Under the pieces are notes generated by a model. That model did no database searches and was not told where the DNA came from. It was given only the letters and a program-made list of their open reading frames with translations. From CAVZCK01 sp963798805 (lineage in GTDB: Bacteria; Pseudomonadota; Alphaproteobacteria; Rhizobiales; Rhodomicrobiaceae), in contig CAWCVC010000012.1 of the NCBI GenBank assembly GCA_963798805.1, positions 1 to 45,336 on the forward strand: a DNA stretch of 45,336 bases. The letters run 5' to 3'. Below are positions 25,981-34,532 of this stretch, piece after piece (position 1 is the stretch's first letter; the number at the start of each line of letters is the position of its first letter). The translations under genes were made by a program, and so were the position numbers.

Positions 25981-26409
25981 GCCGTACGCCTATTTGCATG
26001 GGGATATTAATGTATCGCTGCCCACAATATTGTTGGCAACGTAGCATATCGCAGCTTTTTAGTGACCAGCGTTGCATTGCCTATAGGAAAGTGCAGGCCG
26101 AACTGGGATTATCGGTGTCAGCGCAGGCAGCTATGCGTGTGCACGCTTTGAGGCGAGCCTGCGGGAACACGTTGGCGCGCAAAATCATCGTAGAAATTTA
26201 TTCCCCAGTCTCCCTGTGGAGTGCGCCCACGCTGCAAATTTCCTCAGATCGGTGTGTTCGGCGGACACCCCCGAAGCGCCTCAAACGCCGCCACGGCGAT
26301 CAAGTGGGAAAAATATTCTACTCGCCTCAAGCTTGGACGTTTTTTCGCACAGTCTCCGGCGTAAGCAGCAGTGCCGTGCTGGCGGTTCAACAGCGGTTCC
26401 ATGGCCCAG
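25981..26409. other. Divergent interval between pentapeptide gene and CHAT relic
   Basis: About 430 bases with no supported ORF. It probably holds the promoter of the pentapeptide gene and degraded upstream parts of the CHAT gene, but I could not align these to the family. Confidence 0.35.
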
Positions 26410-26572
26410 ATCGGCCATGCCCTCCCTATTTCGACGCAGCCGTGCAGCTCACCACGGGCACCTTCGCCGAACTCGACCGGAACCCAGAGGCCGGCCGAGC
26501 GGAAGCATTGCAGCAAGCCATGATTGCTCTCATGGATGACAGATCGCAATCAGACAACGCCCACCCAGCCGC

Positions 26573-27193
26573 CTAAGCAGAGATTCTTTGGTTGGCCAAC
26601 GGATCGCGACTTCGTTCTAAGTTCAAGACTGCGACAGCATGGTGAATGGCAGCGTCGAGGGTTTCTGCATCGGTAAATGTCTGGTGGGCCAGATGATGGG
26701 CTTTGAGATCATGCCAGACGACCTCGATGTCGTTGAGTTCGGGCGTGTATTTGGGCAGCCACTCAACGGTGAGCCAATGCGCGCGGGCGGCAAGCGCTGC
26801 CAGGGTCGCCTTGCTGGTGTGGATCGGGCCGTTGTCGAGCACGATCACGACGGGCTTGACCCGTATTCCGAGCTTGGGGCCATAGAGCAGATCAAGGTTT
26901 TGCAGCAGGGTGATGAAGTCGATGCTGCGCTTGCTGCGAGAGGTCGTAACGATCAGCCTACGGCCCAACCAGTCAAGTGCACCCATCATGGCGACTTTCT
27001 TCGATTGTCCAGGTGCCGGCACACGAAGATCGGCACCACGTTTTGCCCAGGCGCGCGCCAAATAGGGATGCGTCAGCGCCTCGCTCTCGTCGGCGAACAG
27101 GAGAGCGATATCGCCGGCCTCAGCCTGGGCTTTGCGCAGCTTGAGCCGAAGACCAACGCGATCAATCTCGTTCGCGATCTGGCGCCCTTTCAA
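26573..27193 (-). CDS. IS630 transposase, DDE catalytic part
   Basis: 206 residues with the DDE triad in ALLFADESEAL, VIVLDNGPIHTSK and TPELNDIEVVW. It overlaps the upstream frame by four bases (ATGA at 27190-27193), typical of two-frame IS630 elements in which the second part is made by coupling or frameshifting. Its stop codon is TAG, of which only the TA target duplication and the flanking G supply the bases; the last codon inside the element is GCT. All catalytic residues are present, so the element may be active. Confidence 0.93.
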   Translation of the reverse strand: MKGRQIANEIDRVGLRLKLRKAQAEAGDIALLFADESEALTHPYLARAWAKRGADLRVPAPGQSKKVAMMGALDWLGRRLIVTTSRSKRSIDFITLLQNLDLLYGPKLGIRVKPVVIVLDNGPIHTSKATLAALAARAHWLTVEWLPKYTPELNDIEVVWHDLKAHHLAHQTFTDAETLDAAIHHAVAVLNLERSRDPLANQRISA

Positions 27194-27706
27194 CGTGTGC
27201 CGCGGTCGCCGGAAGCGAAATCCCCCTTTTTGCGCAAGACTTTGGAGAGCTGCGAGCGAGAGATTGAGATATGTTCTCGGGCTGCGATCTCGTCGGCAAG
27301 ACGGGCAAGTGTCCAGTTCGTTCTATCCGCCACCGGCTGTGACAGAAGCGGTCCAGCAACTCTCAGCGCGGCTTCCGCCTTGAACGGCACTGGTCCAGGA
27401 GCAACGCTCGCCTTCAGCGCATCAATCCCGCCGCGCATAAACTCGCTGCGCCAAAGCCGAACCGTATCCTCGCGCACCCCAAATGCCTGGGCGATCCGGG
27501 CGCTGGTCCAGCTATCGAGCGTCAGCAGGACAGCGCGCGCTCGGTCCGCTTCGGCGCGATCCACACCGCCCGCTAAAGCCTTCAGAGCCGTTTTCTGCTC
27601 ATCTGTCGCCGCTACCGAAGATTTGCCAGCCATGTCTTGCCCCCGCGAATCATTGCGAAAACAGAATCACAACCGGTATTTGTTGGCCAGTTCAGACAAA
27701 CTTGCT
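26576..27706 (-). mobile_element. IS630-family insertion sequence with TA target duplication
   Basis: 1131 bases, flanked by TA at 26574-26575 and 27707-27708, from a CTAG target. The terminal inverted repeats begin AGCA and share an inner block TGGCCAAC (26593-26600 and its complement at 27682-27689). It carries two overlapping transposase frames on the minus strand. Flanking CHAT sequence fits together when the IS and one TA are removed, which confirms the ends. Confidence 0.9.
27190..27633 (-). CDS. IS630 transposase, helix-turn-helix part
   Basis: 147 residues, starting at the ATG 73 bases inside the right end. It shows a helix-turn-helix (WTSARIAQAFGVREDTVRLWRSEFMRGG) and a second one (TLARLADEIAAREHISISRSQLSKVLRKKG), the DNA-binding half of IS630 transposases. 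It is needed to recognise the inverted repeats. The end of this frame overlaps the start of the catalytic part by an ATGA. Confidence 0.92.
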   Translation of the reverse strand: MAGKSSVAATDEQKTALKALAGGVDRAEADRARAVLLTLDSWTSARIAQAFGVREDTVRLWRSEFMRGGIDALKASVAPGPVPFKAEAALRVAGPLLSQPVADRTNWTLARLADEIAAREHISISRSQLSKVLRKKGDFASGDRGTR

Positions 27707-27745
27707 TAGGCCCCGTTCGCGGTCGTCGGCGAAGGAGGGAGATAA

Positions 27746-27989
27746 CGAAGCGAACGCGTCACTGACAATCATGGGGTTCCGATGGAAAAGCCCCTGATTA
27801 GACCTATGGCCCATGAATGGCCGAGACGTTCTGATTCACGCGTTTTTGGCCAGTCGGTCGGGCAACGACGATGTGATGTGGCCAACATCTTCGTCAGCAT
27901 TTGGACGCTTTCGACTTCTGAGCGGCAGGACGCCGTCGTAATGTCGCCAACAGCGTTCCCACCGAGCAAGGGGGTTCATAGAGAGTAAA
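27746..27989. other. Gap after CHAT relic
   Basis: About 240 bases with no supported gene or repeat. Confidence 0.3.
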
Positions 27990-28100
27990 TCACTCAGTAG
28001 TCAGCACAAAATCAGCCCAGGACTGCATCAGTTTGCGACGTTCCTCAACGAAGTTCGAACGCAAATAGGCGGCTCGCACGCGGTCTTTGTCGATATGCTC
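27990..28100 (-). pseudogene. C-terminal remnant of a second P4-type integrase
   Basis: The last 36 codons read HIDKDRVRAAYLRSNFVEE to FVLTTE, and closely match the end of the complete integrase at 29037 (HIDKDRVQAAYLRSNFVEE, FILTAR). At the DNA level the two ends are clearly homologous but diverged. The upstream part has been replaced by IS66 sequence. It suggests two related islands once sat side by side. Confidence 0.85.
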
Positions 28101-28522
28101 TGGCGATTGAGTGACTGATGCGCCCGGTATTTGCCGAACACGATCTCGGCCAGCAAATGCGGCCCGGCGCGGCCGCGTGAAAATCGGATGCGAGAGCGCG
28201 GGAGCCTGAACGATCGTATCGCATTTGCGGCAGGCAAACTTCTCTCGGACATGCACGACCGCCTTCCACTGTGCCGGCACGCGCTCCAGGCTCTCGGTCT
28301 CATCCGCGCCCAGCTTGCGAAAGCTAACGCCACTGCAGCATGGGCAAACGGCCCACTGCGGATAGATGATGCGCTCACGCGGGAGATGCGCAGGAAGTGG
28401 CCGCCGCGCGGGCCTGCGGCGTGGCGGTTTGCTGATCGGAGAGACAGAGACGGAAAGCCCTTCCTCATATCGGTGTGCCCGGTCGCCAGCCACACCCGCA
28501 CGCCAGCCGGAACCGGGATCAT
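28101..28522 (-). pseudogene. IS66 relic: TnpB start joined to a TnpC fragment
   Basis: The frame from 28522 begins like IS66 TnpB (MIPVPAGVRVWLATGHTDMRKGF), then changes abruptly to interior TnpC sequence in another frame (PREHLPRE-like LPAHLPRERI, CPCCSG, REKFACRKCDTIVQAP), and a further shift gives RGRAGPHLLAEIVFGKY and LNRQS. Most of TnpB and large parts of TnpC are deleted. The junction to the integrase remnant is near 28101-28110. Confidence 0.8.
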
Positions 28523-28860
28523 CAGCGCCCCTCCAGCGCTGAGATGATACGGACGAGCGCCGCTGGATCGATGTCGGTGCCGACACGCACCGTGCGGCCG
28601 CCGGCGATCAGAATATCGAGCGTGTCCGGCTTTGCCGGCGTGATCGGCGCCGGTGGAATCGGCGCGGGCAAGGCGATGGGAACGAAGGTCGGCTGGAGGA
28701 TGTCCAGCTTAGCCAGCGCCTTCCGCCAGCGAAACAACAGGCTGGGATTGATCCCATGCCGCCGCGCTACCGCCGAGATGTTCGGACAGCTACCCGATGC
28801 TTCAGCGACAATCGCCACCTTCTCCGCCGCAGATCAGCGCCGCCGCGTATCGGCGACCAC
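28522..28860 (-). pseudogene. IS66 TnpA (Orf1) relic
   Basis: The frame from a GTG at 28818 reads MAIVAEASGSCPNISAVARR, HGINPSLLFRWRKAL, and ends AALVRIISALEGR: a TnpA helix-turn-helix protein of IS66. Upstream in frame, RRR-TGA-SAAEKV indicates that a Trp codon (TGG) of the normal start region became a stop. The end overlaps the TnpB start by an ATGA-like joint. Inactive as it stands. Confidence 0.8.
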
Positions 28861-29036
28861 GGTGTAATCTCCGGCCGATCTATCTCCAGATATAGGCGCG
28901 GAACCACCTCCTTTTGTGGCTGCGATTTACGGTGATTATAAAAATCCGCTAACGGAACATTTTGCAGCGCGGCATTTCAGTCCCGGGTATCATACAGTTG
29001 GCTCGAAAAGGATCTGCCTGGCTCCCAAAGGATAAA
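28861..29036. other. Short gap between IS66 relic and integrase gene
   Basis: Nothing recognised; it may hold the outer end of the IS66 relic. Confidence 0.3.
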
Positions 29037-30245
29037 TCACCGAGCAGTCAGGATAAAGTCTCCCCAAGACTGCATGAGTTTGCGACGTTCCTCAACGAAG
29101 TTCGAGCGCAAATAGGCTGCCTGCACGCGATCCTTATCGATATGCGCGAGTGCAGCTTCTGCAATGCGGTCAGACACCTTTGCTTCAAGCGCACACCATT
29201 CCCGGAACGAGGAGCGAATGCCGTGAACGGTGCAGCGCTCGGCCCAGCCAAGATCACGGATCAGCTTCGTCAGCGTCATATCGGAGAGCGCCTTATCAGG
29301 TGCCGTGGCGAAAATGAGAGAGCCTTCACCAAGCTGGCGGGCTTCCTCAAGAATGGCGATGGCCTGACGAGTTAACGGGACGATGTGCTCCCGGCGGGCC
29401 TTCATTCTCTCGGCCGGTATCACCCAGAGGCCCGTGTCGCGGTCAATCTCGCTCCAGGCGGCTAGCCGCGCCTCGGACGATCGAGCCGCCGTCAGAACAA
29501 GAAAAGTAAAACATAGCTTCGTCACCGGCCGCGCTTTGCTGTCACGGATGACTTGCACGAACTCCGTCATATCGCTGTAACGCAAAGCCCGAAAATGCAC
29601 GACCTTGCGGTGAGCGGTTCCGAGTTCGCCGGCAATGCCGATGCATGGCGAGGCTTTTTCACGGAAACCGCGAACGATCGCGCTCTTGAAAACAGCCTCC
29701 AGCCTCTGCAGCACACGCCGAGCCGTTTCGGCCTTTTCATACCAGATCGGCTGGAGCAGACGGATAATGTCGCCAGCCGCCACCTCATTGACCGGCATCT
29801 TGCCGATCACGGGAAAAGCATAGACTTTCATTGTCGAAGGCCATTGTTTGAGGTGTTTTGCGTTGGAAAGAGTGTGCTGCTTGACCTCGAAATAAGTCCA
29901 GAAAGCCTCCTCGAAGGTAACGCCTCGTGCACGCCTCTCTTTTATTTCAATCGCACGCTGATCTGTCCCTTCGGCTGCTCGAGAGCGCAGTTCTGCAGCT
30001 TTGTGACGGGCTGCTTCCAGTGAGATCTCGGGAAATGAGCCAAGTCCGAGTTCCCGGCGTTTGCCTTTAATCGTTAAGCGGAGCACCCAGCGCTTGTTTA
30101 GCTGCCGGTCGACGACGAGACGCAGACCACCGCCATCCTCATATTTGCCAGCCTCTTTCAGTTTGAGCACACGCTGGTGGCTCAGGCGGTGCTGTCCCCT
30201 TGCTCGTCGGGACGAAGACCCGCTTATTGCCGCCCGCGCTTCCAT
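29037..30245 (-). CDS. int: P4-type site-specific tyrosine integrase of a genomic island
   Basis: 402 residues. The Arm-binding DUF4102 domain (EDGGGLRLVVD, GLGSFPEISLEAARHKA) lies at about 35-110, the core-binding domain follows, and the catalytic domain has Arg in AARSSEARLAAW, His-x-x-Arg in VHGIRSSFREW, and ALAHIDKDRVQAAYLRSNF with the expected nucleophile Tyr. These enzymes insert islands and ICEs at tRNA 3' ends. The 5' end of the frame (first 20 residues) is unlike the family, so the true start may be slightly inside. It is the best candidate for moving the left 30 kb, together with traG. Confidence 0.93.
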   Translation of the reverse strand: MEARAAISGSSSRRARGQHRLSHQRVLKLKEAGKYEDGGGLRLVVDRQLNKRWVLRLTIKGKRRELGLGSFPEISLEAARHKAAELRSRAAEGTDQRAIEIKERRARGVTFEEAFWTYFEVKQHTLSNAKHLKQWPSTMKVYAFPVIGKMPVNEVAAGDIIRLLQPIWYEKAETARRVLQRLEAVFKSAIVRGFREKASPCIGIAGELGTAHRKVVHFRALRYSDMTEFVQVIRDSKARPVTKLCFTFLVLTAARSSEARLAAWSEIDRDTGLWVIPAERMKARREHIVPLTRQAIAILEEARQLGEGSLIFATAPDKALSDMTLTKLIRDLGWAERCTVHGIRSSFREWCALEAKVSDRIAEAALAHIDKDRVQAAYLRSNFVEERRKLMQSWGDFILTAR

Positions 30246-30722
30246 GAGTAGTTGTCCCCTCGCTCATCCCCCAATTGCATCCCCCAAATAGACTGCGCTT
30301 CGGCGAAAGTCAATGAGACGATCTGAGCAATAATTTTTGCCGATATTGTTGTTTTTACGTGATATTTTTTTATCTCAATGTAGCCCAAGCCATCTCAGGA
30401 GTTCTCAGGAAATGCTTCCATGGCGGACTCCCTCTCCGCCAACGACATCGCCGATCGTTCGGATCGTCTGACAGCACCGCCCCGCACTCCGAATTTCACT
30501 GCCCTATCGCTCGAAGCTCACCAGAACCAGCCGCTTCCGGCGCGGCGCGCTGGACAGCTGCCGTCTCCTGAGGCGCTGGCGCATCCACAAGATGCGGGGC
30601 GAGTTACAAGATTTGTAGCTTCCCCGATGAAAAGACCGCGCCTGAACTCCTTGAACAGCAACGCTTTTCCTGCTGGCAGGCGGTTTACTCTAGCTCCCTC
30701 CGTCATCGGGGGGGGGGTCTCA
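30246..30722. other. Gap containing the probable island border
   Basis: About 480 bases. An AT-rich stretch at 30320-30375 is the likely integrase promoter. The att-like hairpin is at 30421-30441. No gene is supported; the open frames here are not protein-like. Confidence 0.45.
30421..30441 (+). other. Possible attachment-site remnant: hairpin like a tRNA-Ser 3' end
   Basis: TGGCGGA-CTCCCTC-TCCGCCA has perfect 7-base arms. The run CTCCCTCTCCGCCA resembles the acceptor end of tRNA-Ser. No tRNA body precedes it. It lies about 180 bases beyond the integrase start, at the border between mobile and catabolic parts. Assignment as attR is inferred. Confidence 0.3.
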
Positions 30723-31252
30723 ATGCGGCTTCATTTCGTCATAGATTTCGATGGCACCGTAGCGTTGCAAGATACGACCGACGCGCTGCTCGGCCGCTTC
30801 GCGAATCCGGTATGGCTAACCGTCGAAGAGTAATGGCTCGGCGGGCAAATTGGCTCGCGTGAATGCCTGGCGCGTCAGGCTGCCCTCATCCGCGCAACCG
30901 CCGAAGACATCGACGCTTTTCTTGTCGATATCGCCATCGATCGGGATTTCGCCGCCTTTGCAGTCATGGCGCGCTCGCTCGGCGCGACCATGGAAATCGT
31001 CTCGGACGGCTTCGACCGCTGCATTCTGCCGCTGCTCGATCGGGCGGGGCTGCGCCTGCCGGTCACCTGGAACCGGCTCCGGCCGGTTGGCGATGATCGC
31101 TGGATCGCGGAGTTTCCGGCCTCGCCGGACTGCGGAGCGGCAGCGGCGTCTGCAAATGCCGCTCGGCGCAGCCGGGCTGGCTTGTCGTGCTAATCGGCGA
31201 CGGTCGGTCCGATTTCTGCCTCGCCTCGCGCACCGATTTCTCGGAGTCGCCG
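30723..31252 (+). pseudogene. HAD-family (MtnX-like) phosphatase, inactivated
   Basis: From 30723 the frame gives the HAD motif I (VIDFDGTVALQDTTDALL), then an in-frame TAA at 30831-30833, and continues with LGGQIGSRECLARQAALIRA and MEIVSDGFDRCILPLL. A frameshift near 31135-31160 follows, after which the last motif LIGDGRSDFCLASRTDF is read in another frame. With at least one stop and one shift, this is a dead gene. Relatives are phosphatases of 2-hydroxy-3-keto-5-methylthiopentenyl-1-phosphate type. It is just inside the presumed island border. Confidence 0.88.
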
Positions 31253-31448
31253 TAACGCGTTGGCTTGAACGGATCGCCGCCGGTCATCGTCCAGGTTCCG
31301 GCTTGAGGAAGGAATAGGTGTCGAGATGAGTATTGAGCGAGGTCGGCCGCAAAAAGTTAAAGCGGGAATCGCGGCGTTGCCCAGCGAACCGCCAACCGAC
31401 CGCCCGCGCGGGGAGGCGGGGCATGCTCAAGGCAGCGTCAGCCTCTTC

Positions 31449-32444
31449 TCAAGACCTGAGAATGATCTTGGGGGCCGCAACGCGTCCGGCGGCGATGTCG
31501 TCGAAAGCCGCGACACCCTGGGAGAGCGAACGAAGTTCCGGCCAGTCCAGCGCGCCGAGCCCGCCGTCGATCATGGCCTCAACGGTCTGGCGGAAATCCT
31601 CAGCCGTGTAGGTATAGGTGCCGAGGAAGGTGATCTCCTGTAGTGTCATCCGCCGCACATCTAGGCCGCCGGTGGCCTGTGCCAGTCCGATGTGGATGAT
31701 GACGCCTCCGGGGCGCACGACGGCAGACGCGGCGGCTCGCGTCGCCCCGCCGCCATGGGCGTCGATGACGAGGTCGACGCTGCCCTGCCAGGGGTGCTCC
31801 GACTGCAGCAGATCAAAGGTGCGGAACGGGCCGATCGCTTCTACAGCTTTTCGCCGTGTTTCGTTGGGCTCGGAGAGCCAGATCTCCGCTACGCCGCGGG
31901 CGGCCAGGGCCAGCCCAGCGCCCACGCCGATCGCGCCGCCGCCCAGAATGAGCACGCGGGCGGCGGAAAGCGGACCATGCGTTGCGCGCCCGGCGAGCCG
32001 GACGGCGTGCCAGCCGCAGGCGAGCGGCTCGGCCAGCGCCGCCTTTTCGGGGGGAAAGCCGTGCGGGATCGTCACGAGATTGCGGTCCGGGATCGCGATC
32101 ATCTCGGCGAATGCTCCTTCGCGCGGCGGCATCGAGATGATCTCTCTGTCCTTGCAGAGATTGTCGCGGCCGGCGCTGCAGTCCTCGCAAGTCCCGCAGG
32201 TAACCAGCGGATTGACCGCGACGCGCTCTCCGCGGCGCGCCCCGGCGATCACTTCGCCCGCCGCTTCATGTCCGAGGATGAGCGGGGCCGGCCGGCGTTC
32301 GTCGTGACCGAAGAAGGCGTGCATGTCCGAGCCGCAAATTCCGACCGCCTCGACGCGGATGAGAGCGTCACCCTCACCGGGCGCGGGATCGGGCACGTCA
32401 CGGAGCACGATGCTTTCCCGTGCAATATAAACCAGCGCTTTCAT
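31449..32444 (-). CDS. Zinc-dependent alcohol dehydrogenase (HpsP-like candidate)
   Basis: 331 residues from the ATG at 32444, which overlaps the SDR stop as ATGA. MDR family: catalytic zinc site GICGSDMHAFFGHDE and GHEAAGEV, structural zinc site CGTCEDCSAGRDNLC, and the NAD-binding loop LILGGGAIGVGAG. It oxidises a secondary alcohol. In the DHPS cluster of Cupriavidus, HpsO and HpsP interconvert the two isomers of 2,3-dihydroxypropane-1-sulfonate. The order SDR-ADH after an HpsN-like gene supports that role, but the substrate is not proven. Last gene of the minus-strand operon. Confidence 0.88.
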   Translation of the reverse strand: MKALVYIARESIVLRDVPDPAPGEGDALIRVEAVGICGSDMHAFFGHDERRPAPLILGHEAAGEVIAGARRGERVAVNPLVTCGTCEDCSAGRDNLCKDREIISMPPREGAFAEMIAIPDRNLVTIPHGFPPEKAALAEPLACGWHAVRLAGRATHGPLSAARVLILGGGAIGVGAGLALAARGVAEIWLSEPNETRRKAVEAIGPFRTFDLLQSEHPWQGSVDLVIDAHGGGATRAAASAVVRPGGVIIHIGLAQATGGLDVRRMTLQEITFLGTYTYTAEDFRQTVEAMIDGGLGALDWPELRSLSQGVAAFDDIAAGRVAAPKIILRS

Positions 32445-33199
32445 TTTGCCGTGAAGCCCCCATCGACGAATAGCACCTGTCCCGTCACATAGTCCGACGC
32501 CGGAGAGCAAAAGAACAGCGCCGGCCCGACAAGATCGTCGAGCCTGCCGTTCCGCCCGATGCAGGTCTGGGCGGCGTTTTTCGCCGCCAACTCGGCATCG
32601 CGGAAGACCGGCGCGGTCAGCTCGGTCTCGAAAAAGCCCGGCGCGATGGCGTTGACATTAATGCCGAATTGCGACCAGGCCTCCGCCCCGGAGCGCGTCA
32701 ATTGACCGATACCGGCCTTCGACGCGCCATAGGCAACGCCGCCCGGAAAGGCGCGGACCGTCTGCAGCGAGGCGGTGTTGAGAATGCGGCCCCAGCCCTT
32801 TGCCTTCATCGCGGGAACGAGCGCCTGGGCAAGAAAGAACGGCGCGGCGAGATTGACGGCGAGCGTGATCGACCAGCCGTCGAGCGTTACGTCGTCCGCC
32901 GCCTCGCGCGCATTGACACCGGCTGCGGTGATCAGGATGTCCGGTGAGCCGAATGGGGCAGCGATGCGCTCGGCCACAATCTTCATTTGCGAAGGATCGG
33001 AAAGATCGGCGGCGACGGCGGCCGTTGCGCCGCCGCCCGCTTCCGACCGCCATGCCTCGAGCTGCGCGGTTCGCCGCGCCACGCCGACGACCTTCGCCCC
33101 CGCCTCGGCAAGCGCCGTCGCCAGATGACGCCCGATGCCGGAACTCGCGCCGGTGACGCAGGCGACACGCCCGGAGATGTCGAAGAGCGAGCCGTTCAT
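32441..33199 (-). CDS. Short-chain dehydrogenase/reductase (HpsO-like candidate)
   Basis: 252 residues with the SDR signature: TGASSGIGRHLA (NAD binding), AAGVNA, and the catalytic set Asn-Ser-Tyr-Lys with Ser in NTASLQTV and YGASKAG. It ends DYVTGQVLFVDGGFTAK. Twelve bases after the HisD-like gene, it overlaps the alcohol dehydrogenase by four bases. By context it may be the second DHPS 2-dehydrogenase that racemises the substrate; general SDRs are too diverse to be certain. Confidence 0.9.
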   Translation of the reverse strand: MNGSLFDISGRVACVTGASSGIGRHLATALAEAGAKVVGVARRTAQLEAWRSEAGGGATAAVAADLSDPSQMKIVAERIAAPFGSPDILITAAGVNAREAADDVTLDGWSITLAVNLAAPFFLAQALVPAMKAKGWGRILNTASLQTVRAFPGGVAYGASKAGIGQLTRSGAEAWSQFGINVNAIAPGFFETELTAPVFRDAELAAKNAAQTCIGRNGRLDDLVGPALFFCSPASDYVTGQVLFVDGGFTAK

Positions 33200-33211
33200 G
33201 ACGTTTGCGTC

Positions 33212-34522
33212 CTATTCGCTCCTGGCCATCAGGTCGAAATTGACGCCGGGGAAATATTTCGCCAGCCGCACATCGGCGGTGCGGGCGTGCGCCTCCATGC
33301 CTTCGAGCCGCGAGATCCGGGCGCAGGCCTGGGCGATGGAGCGGTTCGCCTCGCGCGTCATGCGCTGCCAGGTCACCGTCTTGATGAATTTGCCGACGAA
33401 GAGGCCGCCCGTATATTTTGCCGCGCCCTTGGTCGGCAGCACATGGTTTGGCCCGGAGACCTTATCGCCGAAAGCGACGGTGGTTTCCTCGCCGAGGAAC
33501 AGCGAGCCATAATTCCGCAGCCGCGCGAGCCACCAGTCGAGATCGGCGGCCTGGACTTGCAGATGCTCGGAGGCATAGCGGTCGGAAGCTTTGGCCGCTT
33601 CCTCGCGGTCGCTGGCGAGCATGACCTCGCCATAGTCGCGCCAGGCCACCGTGGCGTTTTGGCGGTTCAGCTCGGGCAGCTCGTCGATATAGCGAGGCAC
33701 CAGCTCCATCACCTTCTCCGCCAGCGCCCGGTCGAGCGAGATCAGCCAGACGGGAGAGTTGTAGCCGTGCTCGGCCTGCCCAACGAGGTCCCAGGCGACG
33801 ATGGACGGATCGGCTGTCGCATCGGCGATGATCATGGACTCGGTCGGCCCGGCGAACATATCGATTCCGACCCGGCCATAGAGAATGCGCTTCGCCTCGG
33901 CGACGAACTGGTTACCGGGGCCGACGAGAATATCGACGGGCGGCGTTCCGAACAGGCCGAAGGCCATGGCGGCGATGCCCTGAATGCCGCCGAGATTGAG
34001 GATGGTGTTCGCCCCGCACAGATCGAGCGTGTAGAGGATCGCCGGGTTGATGCCGACGCCCGACCGGGGCGGCGAGACCGCGGTGATGTGATCGACGCCC
34101 GCGACCTTCGCGGTCGTCACCGTCATCGCCGCAGAGGCAATATGGCTGTAGCGCCCGCCCGGCACATAGCAGCCGGCAGCCGCAACTGGGATCTGCATCT
34201 GACCGGCGATCAGTCCAGGGACGATCTCGACTTCGCAGTCTTGAAGTGCCGCTCTCTGCGCTTCGGCGAATTTGCGGACATTGTCATGCGCAAAGCGGAT
34301 GTCGTCCTTCAGCTTTTGGCTGACGGTCGCGGCGGCCCTGGCGATGTCCTTCCTGGCGACGAGGATCTCGCCGTCCCATTTGTCGAATTTCGCCGCATAT
34401 TCGCGCACCTTCGCGTCGCCGCCCGCTTCGATCTCGTCGAGCATGACGCGCACCTGGGCCTGAACGTCGCTCTCGCCGGTCGCGGCCGTCTTCTCGGCCT
34501 TCTTCAGATAGTGCAAAGCCAA
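33212..34522 (-). CDS. hpsN: HisD-like dehydrogenase, probably sulfopropanediol 3-dehydrogenase
   Basis: 436 residues of the histidinol-dehydrogenase fold. Typical blocks: GCYVPGGRYSHIASA, VGPGNQFVAEAKR, DMFAGPTESMIIADATADP, LVGQAEHG with the zinc ligands, and TSGPNHVLPT-like VSGPNHVLPT. It lacks a histidine-operon context. Its overall pattern (LKKAEKTAATGESDVQ, DIRFAHDNVRKFAEAQ) is like HpsN, which oxidises (R)-DHPS to sulfolactate with NAD. The TRAP transporter and two dehydrogenases around it support this assignment. True histidinol dehydrogenase is less likely because the gene sits in a catabolic operon. SuyAB, the next step, is not in the window. Confidence 0.85.
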   Translation of the reverse strand: MALHYLKKAEKTAATGESDVQAQVRVMLDEIEAGGDAKVREYAAKFDKWDGEILVARKDIARAAATVSQKLKDDIRFAHDNVRKFAEAQRAALQDCEVEIVPGLIAGQMQIPVAAAGCYVPGGRYSHIASAAMTVTTAKVAGVDHITAVSPPRSGVGINPAILYTLDLCGANTILNLGGIQGIAAMAFGLFGTPPVDILVGPGNQFVAEAKRILYGRVGIDMFAGPTESMIIADATADPSIVAWDLVGQAEHGYNSPVWLISLDRALAEKVMELVPRYIDELPELNRQNATVAWRDYGEVMLASDREEAAKASDRYASEHLQVQAADLDWWLARLRNYGSLFLGEETTVAFGDKVSGPNHVLPTKGAAKYTGGLFVGKFIKTVTWQRMTREANRSIAQACARISRLEGMEAHARTADVRLAKYFPGVNFDLMARSE

Positions 34523-34532
34523 GGGAGCTCTC

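Larger units (their letters stand above)
26410..27745 (+). pseudogene. C-terminal relic of a CHAT (caspase-like) domain protein, cut by an IS630 element
   Basis: Before the IS, one frame gives IGHALP (from 26410) and the next YFDAAVQLTT, FAELDRNPEAGRAEAL and NAHPAA; these match the end of CHAT proteins (VSHWPV.SDAAV.LTT, GRAEALR.AM). After the IS, from 27707, the frame resumes as APFAVVGEGGR and stops at 27745; family members end in WAPFVVVGEGG. Joining both sides with one TA removed gives GCC GCC TAG GCC CCG, where TAG stands at the conserved Trp (TGG). So the gene already had a nonsense codon and a frameshift before insertion. The CHAT protease fold is used in caspase-like cell-death and conflict systems. 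Only about the last 70 residues are visible. Confidence 0.78.

Noticed and set aside
30355..30441. Complete tRNA-Ser gene
   Set aside because: Only the 3'-end-like sequence is present; no T-arm, anticodon arm or matching 5' acceptor strand.
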